Source: Halohasta litchfieldiae (GTDB lineage Archaea > Halobacteriota > Halobacteria > Halobacteriales > Haloferacaceae). Taken from it: a stretch of DNA of 64,000 nucleotides. The translations under genes were made by a program, and so were the position numbers. The notes beneath the pieces are model-generated. The model saw only the letters and a program-made list of their open reading frames with translations, ran no database searches and was not told where the DNA came from. Shown piece by piece: positions 25,197-34,328 of this stretch (position 1 is the first letter of the stretch; every line of letters starts with the position of its first letter). Location: NCBI RefSeq assembly GCF_002788215.1, contig NZ_CP024845.1:2604001-2668000 (forward strand). Reading direction: 5' to 3'.

Positions 25197-25481
25197 TTAG
25201 TGGTCGTGGCCCATCGCATCCGCCAGCGGCATGCCGAAGCGGTCCTCGAAGAGCTCTTCCATTGTCTCGTTGATGTCGACGAGATCCTGTGGCGTCTCGC
25301 CCTGTGAGTGGTGGACCAGCGCGTGTGAGTGCTGGGCGAGTGCCTGCACGACGATATCGCTGATGACCTGTGTCGGCTCCTCGCCCTGCTCGGCGAGTGT
25401 GTCGACCAATCCGGCTGGGAGTTCAACGCTGTCTGTGTCGCCGCTCGGTCCTTCGATGGTGTAGGTTTCTGTGTCGACCAT
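25197..25481 (-). CDS. small conserved haloarchaeal protein, His-rich tail
   Basis: This 94-residue protein starts MVDTETYTIEGPSGDTDSVE and contains HSHALVHHSQGE and a C-terminal GHDH, giving many His residues. The ATG at 25481 is chosen because the in-frame extension upstream covers an unrelated region. The family is not recognised, although small haloarchaeal proteins of this pattern exist. It is convergent with znuB, 27 bases apart; whether its histidines bind metal is open. Confidence 0.6.
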   Translation of the reverse strand: MVDTETYTIEGPSGDTDSVELPAGLVDTLAEQGEEPTQVISDIVVQALAQHSHALVHHSQGETPQDLVDINETMEELFEDRFGMPLADAMGHDH

Positions 25482-25549
25482 ACCTCTCGCTTGCCACACA
25501 GCCATAAGTGACTGTGGAATCGCGACCGCACTCACCCTCCTCAACTAAC

Positions 25550-25557
25550 TTATAAGA
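25550..25557 (+). promoter_or_regulatory. TATA-like box before the START-domain gene
   Basis: TTATAAGA is centred about 27 bases before the GTG at 25580, the leaderless spacing, and supports the GTG as start. Confidence 0.5.
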
Positions 25558-25579
25558 TCCCCCCGTCCGAAAGCCGCCT

Positions 25580-26122
25580 GTGGATACAATCGTCGTCAGT
25601 ACGGTGGTCTACGAGGAGCCGGAGGCGATCTACGAGGTGCTGATCGATTTCCCTCGGTATGCGAACTATTCAGACTATCTGACCGGCGTCGACACCCTTC
25701 GCGGCGACGGCTCGGTCGGCACCCAGTACGCGCTCAACTTCGCGTGGTGGAAGTTGAACTATACGGCCCACTCGGAGGTCGTCGACGTTGAGCCACCCAC
25801 TCAAATCGACTGGCGAGTAATCAAGGATATCAACGCCAACGGTCAGTGGCGGGTCGACCGACGTGAGTCGCTCCCGGCGAACGCACCCGACGATGCCACG
25901 GTCGCCTGTGATGTCTCCCTGCGGATCGATTTCGACCCCAACTCGGCGGATTCCGATGCCGTGAGCCTTCCGCGACTCGTCTCGATGGGGTGGGTTCTCA
26001 AGAAGGTGATCCCACTGATCAAAGGCGAGGCCGAACAGGTCATTCAGCGCGCCGTAACCGATGTCGAGGGTCGACAGCGGGACGTCGAGTTCACCGTGCA
26101 ATCCGAATCCGACTATCTGTAG
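25580..26122 (+). CDS. SRPBCC/START-like lipid-binding protein (COQ10-type)
   Basis: This 180-residue protein starts at a GTG and has the polyketide-cyclase/COQ10 pattern: VVYEEPEAIYEVLIDFPRYA near residues 9-28, a beta-rich core, and a long C-terminal helix (MGWVLKKVIPLIKGEAEQVIQRAVTDV). Such proteins bind hydrophobic ligands, for example quinones. The gene stands alone before trkA. No catalytic motif is visible. Confidence 0.75.
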   Translation: MDTIVVSTVVYEEPEAIYEVLIDFPRYANYSDYLTGVDTLRGDGSVGTQYALNFAWWKLNYTAHSEVVDVEPPTQIDWRVIKDINANGQWRVDRRESLPANAPDDATVACDVSLRIDFDPNSADSDAVSLPRLVSMGWVLKKVIPLIKGEAEQVIQRAVTDVEGRQRDVEFTVQSESDYL

Positions 26123-26203
26123 CCACACGCGGCGTTCCAAACAACTGATGAGAAACCCTATACCGAGGGGTCAGCTATCCACTTCCATGAGAGGGATGGC
26201 GGT

Positions 26204-27541
26204 ATGAAGGTCCTGATTATCGGTGCCGGTCAGGTCGGCGAAAGTATCGCGGGAGATCTGGATAACAGCCACGATGTTACGGTTGTCGAACAGTCCCCAG
26301 ACCGAGCCGAAGAACTCGCGTTTTCCTACGATGTACTGACTGTCACTGGCGACGGGACCGAAGCCGAGACGCTCACCGAGGCTGGCATCGAGTCCGCCGA
26401 TATGGTGATCGCAAGCACCGACAACGACGAAACCAACATCGTCGCCTGTTCGACCGCTGATGCACTCGGTGATGCGTTCACCATCGCGCGGATCAAACAG
26501 ACCAAATATCTCAACACCTGGGAGCTCTCCAGCGGCGCGTTCGGCATCGACGATATGGTGTGTACGAACCTGTTGACCGCCGAATCCATCGTTCGTGTGG
26601 TCGGGCTTCCTGCCGCCGTCGACGTCGACCCCTTCGCGGGTGGCCAAGTCCAGATGGCCGAATTCGAGATCAGCGACGAGTGTCCGGTTGCCGACCAGAC
26701 CGTTCAGGAGGCCGACCGTTACGACTCGCTGACGTTCGCGGCGCTGATCCGTGCAGGCGATGTGATTATCCCTGACGGGTCGACCCTGATCGAGGCTGGA
26801 GATCGGGTCGTCGTGATCGGGAGTTCCGACAGTGTCACCACCTTTGCCGATGCGCTGTCGCCGGACCATTCGACCGGCAGCGACGAGGAGGTCGCGATCA
26901 TCGGCGGTAGCGAGATTGGCTACCATCTCGCCCGACTGCTGGGTGAGCGTGGCTTCAAACCGCGGCTGATCGAACAGGACCCCGAGCGGGCCCGCGAGCT
27001 GGCCGAAGGGTTACCACAGACCACGGTAATGGAGTCCGACGCCACTGACATTGAATTCTTGGAACGCGAACATATCGGCGATGCGGATATCGTCGTTGCG
27101 GCGCTCGAAAGCGACGAAAAGAACTTGCTTGTCTCGTTGTTGGCCGAACGACTCGGCACCGACCGCACGGTGGCAGTCATTGATACCCCGGCCTACGTCG
27201 AACTGTTCGAAACGGTCGGCATCGATGTCGCCATCAACCCACGTGTGGTCGTCGCCGAGGAGATCACCCAGCTAACTCAGTCCGGCGTCACCGAAAACGT
27301 TGCGCTCATCGAGACTGACAAGGCCGAAGTCATCGAAATCGAAGTCACCGAAGACAGCATTTTGGCCAACCGAACGATCCTCGAGTCGACCGCTGATCTC
27401 CCTGATGGCGTTGTCATCGGTGCGATCACACGCGACCGCGAGTTCGTCACCCCGCGTGGTGACACCGAGATCCATCCCGGCGATCACGTCGTCGTCTTCG
27501 TCGACGCCGCGGCTATCGACGAAACCACCAAAAAACTGTAA
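26204..27541 (+). CDS. trkA: Trk potassium uptake regulatory subunit
   Basis: This 445-residue protein has two RCK units. The first opens with MKVLIIGAGQVGESIAGDL, a GxGxxG dinucleotide-binding loop, and contains TGDGTEAETL and the MVIASTDNDETN region. A second nucleotide-binding domain starts at EVAIIGGSEIGYHLARLLG, and TrkA-C domains follow each half. The protein binds NAD or ATP and gates TrkH or KtrB potassium channels; high intracellular potassium is a hallmark of haloarchaea. No channel gene adjoins. A GGGATGGCGGT purine-rich stretch precedes the ATG. Confidence 0.92.
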   Translation: MKVLIIGAGQVGESIAGDLDNSHDVTVVEQSPDRAEELAFSYDVLTVTGDGTEAETLTEAGIESADMVIASTDNDETNIVACSTADALGDAFTIARIKQTKYLNTWELSSGAFGIDDMVCTNLLTAESIVRVVGLPAAVDVDPFAGGQVQMAEFEISDECPVADQTVQEADRYDSLTFAALIRAGDVIIPDGSTLIEAGDRVVVIGSSDSVTTFADALSPDHSTGSDEEVAIIGGSEIGYHLARLLGERGFKPRLIEQDPERARELAEGLPQTTVMESDATDIEFLEREHIGDADIVVAALESDEKNLLVSLLAERLGTDRTVAVIDTPAYVELFETVGIDVAINPRVVVAEEITQLTQSGVTENVALIETDKAEVIEIEVTEDSILANRTILESTADLPDGVVIGAITRDREFVTPRGDTEIHPGDHVVVFVDAAAIDETTKKL

Positions 27542-27551
27542 TCGCTTCTAC

Positions 27552-28847
27552 CTACTGTTCGACCGCACTCGCGGCCCGAATGATCGTTTCTTCGCCGAAC
27601 TTTGGGCCGATGAGTTGGAGGCCGACCGGCAGCCCGTCGACCTCGCCCGCCGGAACCGAAATCGCTGGCAGATTGGCGAGGTTGACTGGGACCGTATTGG
27701 CATCCATCAGATACAGTTGGAGCGGATCATCCAGACTCTCACCAAGTTGTGGCGGGACGACCGGCATCGTTGGCGAGGCCAGCACGTCGACGTCCTCGAA
27801 GGCGGCATCAAAGTCCTGTTTGACCCACGCCCGGGCGTCCTGAGCCTTTTTGTAGTATTTGTCGTGGTACCCTGCAGACAGCGCGTACGTTCCCAGCAGG
27901 ATGCGGCGTTTGACCTCCGGGCCAAACCCGTCCTCACGGACTGCCGCGAAGTCATCGTTCCAGTTGCCATCTGCGGTGTCGGTATCAGGACCGTAGCGAA
28001 CGCCGTCGAACCGCGCGAGGTTCGAGGAAGCCTCCGACATGGCGATCACGTAGTAGGCTTGGACCGCGTGTTCCAGCGATTCGAGCGAGATTTCAGTAAT
28101 TTCTGCGCCCTGGGCTTCGAGTTCGTCGAGGGAATCCTCGAACGCGTCGACGACCTCGTCGTCGGCTCCCTCGATCAGATCGGTGATGACACCGACTGTG
28201 AGGCCGTCGACGTTGCCATCCGCGGCGGCCGCGTAGTCCGACCCTTCGCCGCCGTCGTTGGTCGTCGCATCCTGACTGTCGGGACCCGAGATCACATCAA
28301 GCAGGAGTGCAGCATCTTCGACCGTGGTGGCCAGCGGGCCAACCTGTTCGAGACTGTTGGCGTAGGCGACGATGCCGTACCGCGAGACGAGTCCGTAGGT
28401 CGGCTTGATGCCGACGACGCCACAGAACGCGGCGGGGTTCCGCACTGAGCCACCGGTGTCGGTGCCGAGGGCGATGTCGGCGTCTCCGGCGGCGACGGCT
28501 GCGGCCGAGCCACCCGAGGAGCCACCGGGGGCGCGGTCGGGGTCGACGGGGTTCTTCGTGGGGCCGAACGCCGAGGTTTCGGTGGTGCCACCCATCCCGA
28601 ACTCGTCCATGTTGGTTTTGCCCACGAGAGTTGCACCAGCGTCGAACACGCGGTCGACGACGGTTGCATTGTACGGTGGGACGTAGTCCGCAAGCATCGC
28701 AGAGCCGCAGGTCGTTCGGATATCCTTTGTCGAGATGTTGTCCTTGATCGCGATGGTTTTGTCCGCGAGTCGACCCTCGCTCTCATCGTCAGTATCGCCT
28801 TCGGCGGTCGTCTCAGTAATGAAGGCGTTGAACTCGTCGCTGCTCAT
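27552..28847 (-). CDS. gatA: Asp-tRNA(Asn)/Glu-tRNA(Gln) amidotransferase subunit A
   Basis: This 431-residue amidase has the AS signature GGSSGGSAAAVAAG with the Ser-cisSer-Lys catalytic system, the Lys being in ADKTIAIKDNIST near residue 34. Motifs TNMDEFGMGG and GTDTGGSVRNPAAFCG follow. It hydrolyses glutamine and passes ammonia to GatB, which amidates mischarged tRNA. It overlaps gatC by four bases (ATGA). GatB lies elsewhere. The C-terminus is slightly shorter than bacterial GatA. Confidence 0.92.
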   Translation of the reverse strand: MSSDEFNAFITETTAEGDTDDESEGRLADKTIAIKDNISTKDIRTTCGSAMLADYVPPYNATVVDRVFDAGATLVGKTNMDEFGMGGTTETSAFGPTKNPVDPDRAPGGSSGGSAAAVAAGDADIALGTDTGGSVRNPAAFCGVVGIKPTYGLVSRYGIVAYANSLEQVGPLATTVEDAALLLDVISGPDSQDATTNDGGEGSDYAAAADGNVDGLTVGVITDLIEGADDEVVDAFEDSLDELEAQGAEITEISLESLEHAVQAYYVIAMSEASSNLARFDGVRYGPDTDTADGNWNDDFAAVREDGFGPEVKRRILLGTYALSAGYHDKYYKKAQDARAWVKQDFDAAFEDVDVLASPTMPVVPPQLGESLDDPLQLYLMDANTVPVNLANLPAISVPAGEVDGLPVGLQLIGPKFGEETIIRAASAVEQ

Positions 28848-29122
28848 GAGACGCTGGGTCCTTTGAAAAAGCCGTCCTCGGTTTCGGGGGCGTTACGAAG
28901 GGCCTCGTCCTGTGTGAGTCCGTCCTCGACGTCGTCGGGACGCATCACGTTGACGAGTTCCGGTTCGGACTCGACTTCGGGTACCTCATCGAGGGCCTCG
29001 AAGTAGTCCAGAATGTCGGCGAACTGCTCGGTGAACTCCGCTACTTCCTCGGCGGCGAGGTCGACCCGTGCGAGGTCGGCGACGTGCCGCACCTCCTCGG
29101 GGTCGACGGGCGAATCGCTCAT
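28844..29122 (-). CDS. gatC: Asp-tRNA(Asn)/Glu-tRNA(Gln) amidotransferase subunit C
   Basis: This 92-residue protein shows the GatC pattern: VRHVADLARVDLAAEEVAEFTEQFADILDYFEALDEV, two amphipathic helices that wrap GatA and GatB, then NVMRPDDVEDGLTQDEALRNAP. It stabilises the amidotransferase. The chosen ATG at 29122 gives the usual length; the longer upstream frame has Cys-rich, non-conserved sequence. Its stop overlaps the gatA start. Confidence 0.9.
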   Translation of the reverse strand: MSDSPVDPEEVRHVADLARVDLAAEEVAEFTEQFADILDYFEALDEVPEVESEPELVNVMRPDDVEDGLTQDEALRNAPETEDGFFKGPSVS

Positions 29123-29429
29123 ATCTACCCCCAACCGCGGCCCCTGAGTAAGGGTTTCGATCCATTCAGCGGGACAGACAGGCGACGAGGAGATCACCCA
29201 TCTATCAATGAATATGACACAACAATCATATGCTGACTGCCTTGTCCGAACGTAAAACCGCACGCAGAGGTCGGGGGGTATTGTTAACGATCTTTACCCC
29301 GACGCAGTCATGTATTTTTCTCACCTTAAGACGCTGATTTCATGGGCTGAATTTAAGTAAACTCCGTGTGTGAGTATAGATGTCGAACGACAGTGGGGGA
29401 GACGCATCTGTCCCACAGTTCATCAAATC
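29123..29429. other. intergenic region between gatC and tfb, divergent promoters
   Basis: This 307-bp stretch holds no gene. It contains TTTAAGTAA at 29352-29360 (plus strand), a TATA-like box that could serve tfb with a leader of about 50 bases. No hairpin or repeat stands out. Confidence 0.5.
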
Positions 29430-30416
29430 ATGACTGACAACGTCCGTACGTTTACCGACGAGCGCACCCGCCGGCGAGACGAGTCGACCACGGAGTCGAC
29501 TGGGTCCGAAGAGACGGTTCGCTGTCCGGAATGTGAGGGTCACCTTACGACCGACACCGAACACGGTGAGACGGTATGTGCAGACTGTGGGCTCGTCGTC
29601 GAGGAGGACGAGATAGATCACGGCCCCGAATGGCGTGCCTTCGACAGTAACGAGAAGGACAACAAATCGCGTGTCGGCGCGCCGACGACGAACATGATGC
29701 ACGACAAGGGCCTGAGTACGAATATCGGCTGGCAGGACCGCGACGCCTACGGCAAGTCGCTGTCCTCACGCCAGCGACAAAAGATGCAGCGGCTTCGGAC
29801 GTGGAACGAGCGGTTCCGAACCCGCGACAGCAAAGAGCGGAACCTCAAACAGGCACTCGGCGAGGTCGACCGGATGGCCAGTGCGCTGGGGCTGCCGGAC
29901 AACGTGAGGGAAACCGCCTCGGTCATCTATCGTCGGGCACTGAGCGAGGATCTCCTGCCGGGTCGTTCAATTGAGGGTGTCTCGACGGCATCGCTGTACG
30001 CGGCGGCCCGGCAGGCAGGCACCCCGCGAAGTCTCGACGAGGTGACGAGTGTCTCGCGGGTCGAAAAGGACGAAATCGCCCGCACCTACCGTTATGTCGC
30101 TCGCGAGCTCTCCTTGGAGATCAAGCCAGCCGACCCCGAGCAGTACGTCCCGCGGTTTGCCTCCGAACTCGGCCTCTCCGACGAAGCCGAGCGCCGCGCC
30201 CGTGAACTCCTGTCGACGGCCAAAGCACAGGGCGTCCACAGCGGCAAATCGCCGGTCGGCCTCGCGGCCGCAGGCGTCTACGCCGCTTCGTTGCTCACCA
30301 ACCAGAAGGTGACCCAAAGCGAAGTCAGCGACGTGGCCAACATCTCCGAGGTGACGATCCGCAACCGCTACCACGAACTACTCGAAGCCGACCAAGGCAC
30401 CCAGTCGGTCGCCTGA
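29430..30416 (+). CDS. tfb: transcription initiation factor TFB
   Basis: This 328-residue archaeal TFIIB homologue has an N-terminal zinc ribbon with CPEC and CADC pairs (about residues 33-54), the B-finger/reader region GPEWRAFDSNEKDNKSRVG, and two cyclin-fold repeats (about residues 120-225 and 226-320) with the recognition-helix segment KVTQSEVSDVANISEVTIRNRY that reads the BRE. It recruits RNA polymerase with TBP. Haloarchaea have several TFBs; this window shows one. The start at 29430 (MTDNVRTF) fits the family; an in-frame ATG 60 bases upstream would add non-conserved residues. Confidence 0.93.
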   Translation: MTDNVRTFTDERTRRRDESTTESTGSEETVRCPECEGHLTTDTEHGETVCADCGLVVEEDEIDHGPEWRAFDSNEKDNKSRVGAPTTNMMHDKGLSTNIGWQDRDAYGKSLSSRQRQKMQRLRTWNERFRTRDSKERNLKQALGEVDRMASALGLPDNVRETASVIYRRALSEDLLPGRSIEGVSTASLYAAARQAGTPRSLDEVTSVSRVEKDEIARTYRYVARELSLEIKPADPEQYVPRFASELGLSDEAERRARELLSTAKAQGVHSGKSPVGLAAAGVYAASLLTNQKVTQSEVSDVANISEVTIRNRYHELLEADQGTQSVA

Positions 30417-30420
30417 TCCC

Positions 30421-30430
30421 TTTTTTATTT
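30421..30430 (+). terminator. T-run terminator after tfb
   Basis: TTTTTTATTT follows the tfb stop by six bases, a standard archaeal oligo-T terminator. The AI-2E-like gene converges from the other side at 30443. Confidence 0.6.
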
Positions 30431-30442
30431 CCGACTAACTCA

Positions 30443-31564
30443 CTACCCAGAGACACCTGTGGAATCGGTCTCGTCACTGCCGTCATCGACCGGGCGATTT
30501 TCCTGTGAGTCCGTCGTGTCGCTGTCCTTCCGTGGCCGTTCATCGACACCAGTCGACCCAGAATACTCTTGGACGAAGATCTCGATAATGAGTTTGGTCA
30601 CGCCGAGGATGATGGGTCCGACAAAAAGGCCGACAAAGCCAAACAGCGCGATCCCGCCGAAGATACCGAGGATCGTCAACACGGGGCTGAGTTGTGCGCC
30701 GCGTCGCATCACCATCGGCCGGAGGATGTTGTCGACCGTACTGATGACGACTGCGCCGAAAACGGCCAATGCGACCGCGGCGACTGGTTGACCGACGATG
30801 AGGAAATAGATCGTGGCCGGAAGCCAGATGATCGAGGCCCCGACGAGCGGCAACAAGGCCGCGACGAACGTCACGACCGTCCAGAAGACGACGTTCTGAA
30901 TCCCGAGGATCATGAACGCGACCCCGAGCAGGACCGCCTGCACTCCGGCGACAGCCACCGTCCCGACAAGCGAGTTGTAGAGCAACAGACTGGTCTCGTC
31001 GAACAGTTCCTCGCGGATCTCGGGATCGAGCGGCAGCACAGTACGGAGCCACGCCAGCGCCCGGTCGCTATCCTTGAGCAGATAGTAGACGACGAAGAAC
31101 ATGACCGTGATCCCGATGAAGAGTTCGGGAAGCCCACCGACGATGCTGAAGACGTTGCCAACCACGCTTTGTGCCCCCGACGTAATCGCTCCCGTAAGCG
31201 TCTCCTGAAGCGCTGTTACGTCGACCGTTATCCCGAACCGGGCGGCGAGTATGTCGTCTACCTCCGTGATGATCGAGGGATCGAACGCCGAGACCAGCTG
31301 GCGTGTCTGGTTGGCGGCGACACCGAGCACCACGAGCACCGGGAGGACGATAGCGAACAGCCCAATGGTGATCGAAATCCCTGCCGCGAGGCTGGGTGGG
31401 AGTCGCCGCGACAGTCGACGATCCAGCGGCGCAAGCACGTAGGCGAGAACCATCGCAACGAGAATCCAGTTGAGAAACGGGAGGACGATCAGTGCCGAGA
31501 CCACTCCTGCGAGCAGGCCGACGACAAGCAGGAACCGCCGCGAACGCGTCGCGTCAGTGGTCAT
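30443..31564 (-). CDS. AI-2E-family transporter
   Basis: This 373-residue membrane protein has seven to eight helices arranged in the AI-2E (PerM/YdiK) pattern: RFLLVVGLLAGVVSALIVLPFL near the N-terminus, IKGP-like region replaced by LLPLVGASIIWLPATIYFLIVG, and a C-terminal acidic tail of about 45 residues (Asp, Ser, Thr, Glu rich). Members export small molecules or act as Na+/H+ exchangers; the substrate is not known. The start at 31564 is preferred because the upstream extension is out of pattern. Confidence 0.8.
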   Translation of the reverse strand: MTTDATRSRRFLLVVGLLAGVVSALIVLPFLNWILVAMVLAYVLAPLDRRLSRRLPPSLAAGISITIGLFAIVLPVLVVLGVAANQTRQLVSAFDPSIITEVDDILAARFGITVDVTALQETLTGAITSGAQSVVGNVFSIVGGLPELFIGITVMFFVVYYLLKDSDRALAWLRTVLPLDPEIREELFDETSLLLYNSLVGTVAVAGVQAVLLGVAFMILGIQNVVFWTVVTFVAALLPLVGASIIWLPATIYFLIVGQPVAAVALAVFGAVVISTVDNILRPMVMRRGAQLSPVLTILGIFGGIALFGFVGLFVGPIILGVTKLIIEIFVQEYSGSTGVDERPRKDSDTTDSQENRPVDDGSDETDSTGVSG

Positions 31565-31726
31565 TATTGGATAAAGCGAATGCACCCACTGCGTCGGCGG
31601 CAATACGTCCCGGCGGTCGACACAAGACAATCATGTGACGACATTGCGTGTGGAGCGACAAGTGGGTAGTTGGCGACTGTGTCGACAGTTATCCGAAGGA
31701 ACAAAAACGGGACCACAGGCTGAGAT

Positions 31727-32131
31727 CTACGCCTGCGTGCCAACCGGTTCGGGGGCAGTCCGGCGATCCTTCAGCCACGAGCCGAGGGCACCACCGAGCG
31801 CGCCGGGGATGGCGTGGAACGCGAGTATGAGGGCGCCGAAGCCAAGCACGCCGAGCGACAGGACGACCCCGCCGAACAGCAGGGTCGTGACCGCGGCGAT
31901 GACCAGTAGGACGAGCGACCCGAGGACGGTCGCGAGACCGCCGTGGATCGCGCCCGAACCGATCCTGCCACCGACAACGTATCCGGCGGTGAGACCACCG
32001 AGGATTCCGATTACACCCCAGGAGCCGAGGATACCAACGGTTTCCGACCCTGCGTAAATGAGGCCACTAATGAGCCCGAGGGCGAGCGTTACTACGAAGC
32101 CAGTGAAGACAGCCGACCAGTTAATCTTCAT
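31727..32131 (-). CDS. four-helix membrane protein, DUF5518-like
   Basis: This 134-residue protein starts MKINWSAVFTGFVVTLALG and has four hydrophobic segments with Gly-rich helix ends and a short basic tail (WLKDRRTAPEPV). The pattern fits the haloarchaeal DUF5518 family of small membrane proteins of unknown function. An in-frame ATG two codons upstream is possible. It is neither close to nor in an operon with its neighbours. Confidence 0.6.
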   Translation of the reverse strand: MKINWSAVFTGFVVTLALGLISGLIYAGSETVGILGSWGVIGILGGLTAGYVVGGRIGSGAIHGGLATVLGSLVLLVIAAVTTLLFGGVVLSLGVLGFGALILAFHAIPGALGGALGSWLKDRRTAPEPVGTQA

Positions 32132-32205
32132 GATCAATAGTGTACTACGGTGTCAGCGGTATTAACTGTCGTCTCACGGTCGACGGAGAGTCCCGAGAAC
32201 GGAAC

Positions 32206-32844
32206 TCAGCCCAGCAGATTACTGAGCGAGAGGCCAATAAAAAAGACGATCACGACCTCGTTGACGACCCACGAGTTCGTTTCCATCCAGTTGCGGGCTT
32301 TGGGGAGCGCCGCCTCCGCACGCTCGCCGAAGGCCAGCAGGACGAGCGCCGGTGTGCCGAGCACCAGCAGCGTGGCGAAGACGAAGGGAAGGGCGTCGAC
32401 CCACCGTGCCCCGGTGGCGGCGAGGTAGGAGCCGACGGCGACCGAGGTGAGGAGGTTGGTCGGAAAAAAGCCGAGGAGGAGAAAGCCGAGCCGGAACGAA
32501 AACTGCGGAGTGGCAGTGCCGAGTTTGCCCATCCACGTGGGCGGCTCTGCGGTCGCTCTCGTTCGGTAGGTGTAGATCATCGCAACCAGCAGCACGACGA
32601 GGATGATCGCGCTGAAGGTCGTATTCGAGGTACCCTGTCCGACCGCACCGATGCCGAGGACGTAGGTAACGCTGATAATAAGCGTGATCGACAGGGCCGC
32701 CCCGGCGACGAATGCCGCGGAGTTGCGCCGCCACTCGTCGCTTGTCGACAGGAAGATCGCACTCAGGATCTGTGGCCCGGCGACCATCACGACCACCAGC
32801 GGCAGGACTTCGAGCAGGCTTGGAGCGATAGACAGACACTGCAC
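32206..32844 (-). CDS. GAP/LysE-like membrane protein
   Basis: This 212-residue protein has about six helices in two groups of three, separated by a hydrophilic loop (about residues 90-115: YRTRATAEPPTWMGKLG), a layout seen in GAP (Sap) and LysE-like exporters. The second half shows LGFFPTNLLTSVAVGSYLA. The gene stands alone. The transported molecule is unknown and the family call rests on topology and general similarity. Confidence 0.6.
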   Translation of the reverse strand: MQCLSIAPSLLEVLPLVVVMVAGPQILSAIFLSTSDEWRRNSAAFVAGAALSITLIISVTYVLGIGAVGQGTSNTTFSAIILVVLLVAMIYTYRTRATAEPPTWMGKLGTATPQFSFRLGFLLLGFFPTNLLTSVAVGSYLAATGARWVDALPFVFATLLVLGTPALVLLAFGERAEAALPKARNWMETNSWVVNEVVIVFFIGLSLSNLLG

Positions 32845-32972
32845 GTAGCACGTGGTAAACCTTTGTCAGGGCCGTGATCCGGTTTGGACAGAACACCTCG
32901 GTAGACACTCACAGCCACCCGCGAAAAACCACTTCGTGACACCCGTGGAAGATGGCGGTGGAGAATTACGAT

Positions 32973-33470
32973 ATGAAGAAACTCATCGTCCTCGCATTCG
33001 ACAACGAAACCGGCGCGCTCGAAGTCCGTGACAAGCTCTTCGAGCTACAGAAACAGGAACTGATCACGATGGAAGACGCTGCGGTGGTGGTCCGCAACGA
33101 GCAGGGCAAAACCGACGTCAAACAGGCCCAGAGCTTGGTCGGGTCGGGTGCCCTCGGTGGAGCGTTCTGGGGAATGCTGATCGGCCTGATCTTCCTCGCT
33201 CCCGTACTGGGGATGGCCGTCGGCGCCGTCTCGGGAGCCCTCGGCGGGAAGTTCGCCGACATCGGGATCGACGACTCGTTTATTAAGGAGGTCGGCGAGG
33301 AGATCGACCCCGGCGAGTCCGCGCTGTTCATGCTCGTGAGCGACGTCCAGACTGATCGTGTCATCGAGGACCTCGAACCGTACAACCCCCGACTTCTGGA
33401 GACGAACCTCTCGTCCGAAGACGAGGACAAACTCCGCGAGGAGTTCGCTGCCGACCACCTGCGCGCCTAA
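32973..33470 (+). CDS. DUF1269 membrane protein
   Basis: This 165-residue protein begins MKKLIVLAFDNETGALEVRDKL and has a soluble ferredoxin-like part, then a glycine-rich double hydrophobic stretch (GSGALGGAFWGMLIGLIFLAP and GMAVGAVSGALGG) and a second soluble part. This is the pattern of DUF1269, proteins often linked to stress but without a known activity. A GGTGGAG stretch at 32956-32962 precedes the chosen ATG; a further in-frame ATG at 32952 is possible. Confidence 0.75.
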   Translation: MKKLIVLAFDNETGALEVRDKLFELQKQELITMEDAAVVVRNEQGKTDVKQAQSLVGSGALGGAFWGMLIGLIFLAPVLGMAVGAVSGALGGKFADIGIDDSFIKEVGEEIDPGESALFMLVSDVQTDRVIEDLEPYNPRLLETNLSSEDEDKLREEFAADHLRA

Positions 33471-33518
33471 CAGTGCCGACAAACAGGTTTGAATACCGAC
33501 CGGTCGTTTGCCCCTCAT

Positions 33519-33995
33519 ATGGAGACGACCCGCCATTTTACCTCGACCGTCTATATCGTCAACGATGGAGCGACGGCGCTCCACCACCACGACAAACTCG
33601 GGATTCGGATTCCGCCCGGCGGCCACGTCGACCGCGACGAACTCCCACACGAGGCAGGCAGCCGCGAAGTCCGCGAGGAGACCGGCCTCGAACCGCGCTT
33701 ACTTCGGGAGACCGCAGCCATCGACGCCCCGGCTGGCGAAGTCCTCCCGCAGCCTGCTCACATGATGCTGTACGATATCGATGTCTACCCCGATGGATCG
33801 GTGGGCCACCAACACATCGACCACGTCTATTTTGCGGCGGTCGACAGCCGTGCCATCGACCCTGGCGACGGCGAGGCCGACGCTGCGGTCTGGGAGTGGT
33901 ACACTGCCGAGGAACTGCGGGCCAGTGAGATCGACGCCGATACGGTCGCAATCGGCTGTGAGGCAATCGAAGCAGTCGACGAGTGGACTGCGTAG
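33519..33995 (+). CDS. Nudix hydrolase
   Basis: This 158-residue protein has the Nudix box beginning at Gly in PPGGHVDRDELPHEAGSREV and continuing REETGLEP, which matches Gx5Ex7REVxEExGx. The glutamates coordinate magnesium to cleave nucleoside diphosphates linked to another moiety. The rest of the fold is present, with a C-terminal WEWYTAEELRAS strand-helix. The ATG at 33519 is preferred because the in-frame upstream extension starts within the previous gap. The substrate is unknown. Confidence 0.85.
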   Translation: METTRHFTSTVYIVNDGATALHHHDKLGIRIPPGGHVDRDELPHEAGSREVREETGLEPRLLRETAAIDAPAGEVLPQPAHMMLYDIDVYPDGSVGHQHIDHVYFAAVDSRAIDPGDGEADAAVWEWYTAEELRASEIDADTVAIGCEAIEAVDEWTA

Positions 33996-34328
33996 GTGGC
34001 GTCTCCGGCAGTAAGGGCTCAAAAGTGGATGCACACTGTCGCCACGAAAAGACCGGAGCCGCATGTAGAGTATCCGAGATACCGATACAGTTCGGCTCTC
34101 TGGTCGGCGGGGGGAGACGCCATCGCAGTAGCCGAGAGGGGGCACACAGCCTCAAGGGGGAAGTTGGGCCGTGTTCGGTATCTCTACTCAATCATAAGCG
34201 GTTGAGAGTGAAAAGTTCCACCCCTATCTATAGAGGGTTGATACGGTTTCGTGTACTGTATGTGTATCGAACCAGTCCGTCTCCGATACCGTAGCCAATG
34301 ACATGCCGTCGCTCGATGCCGCCCAGTG
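33996..34328. other. gene-free gap with an imperfect inverted repeat
   Basis: This 333-bp region lies between two converging genes and shows no convincing gene. It contains GAGTA-tccg-AGATACCGA (34068-34085) and its mirror TCGGTATCTCTACTC (34175-34189), matching if four bases are skipped in the left arm. It may be a decayed element or part of a structured transcript. Confidence 0.45.

Noticed and set aside
30569-31669. A 366-codon frame opposite the AI-2E-like gene
   Set aside because: The product is a charged Arg/Asp-rich antisense sequence; the minus-strand product is a coherent membrane protein.
33996-34328. A structural RNA (7S/SRP or RNase P RNA) in the gap
   Set aside because: None of the conserved core sequences of these RNAs is recognisable; only an imperfect inverted repeat is seen.
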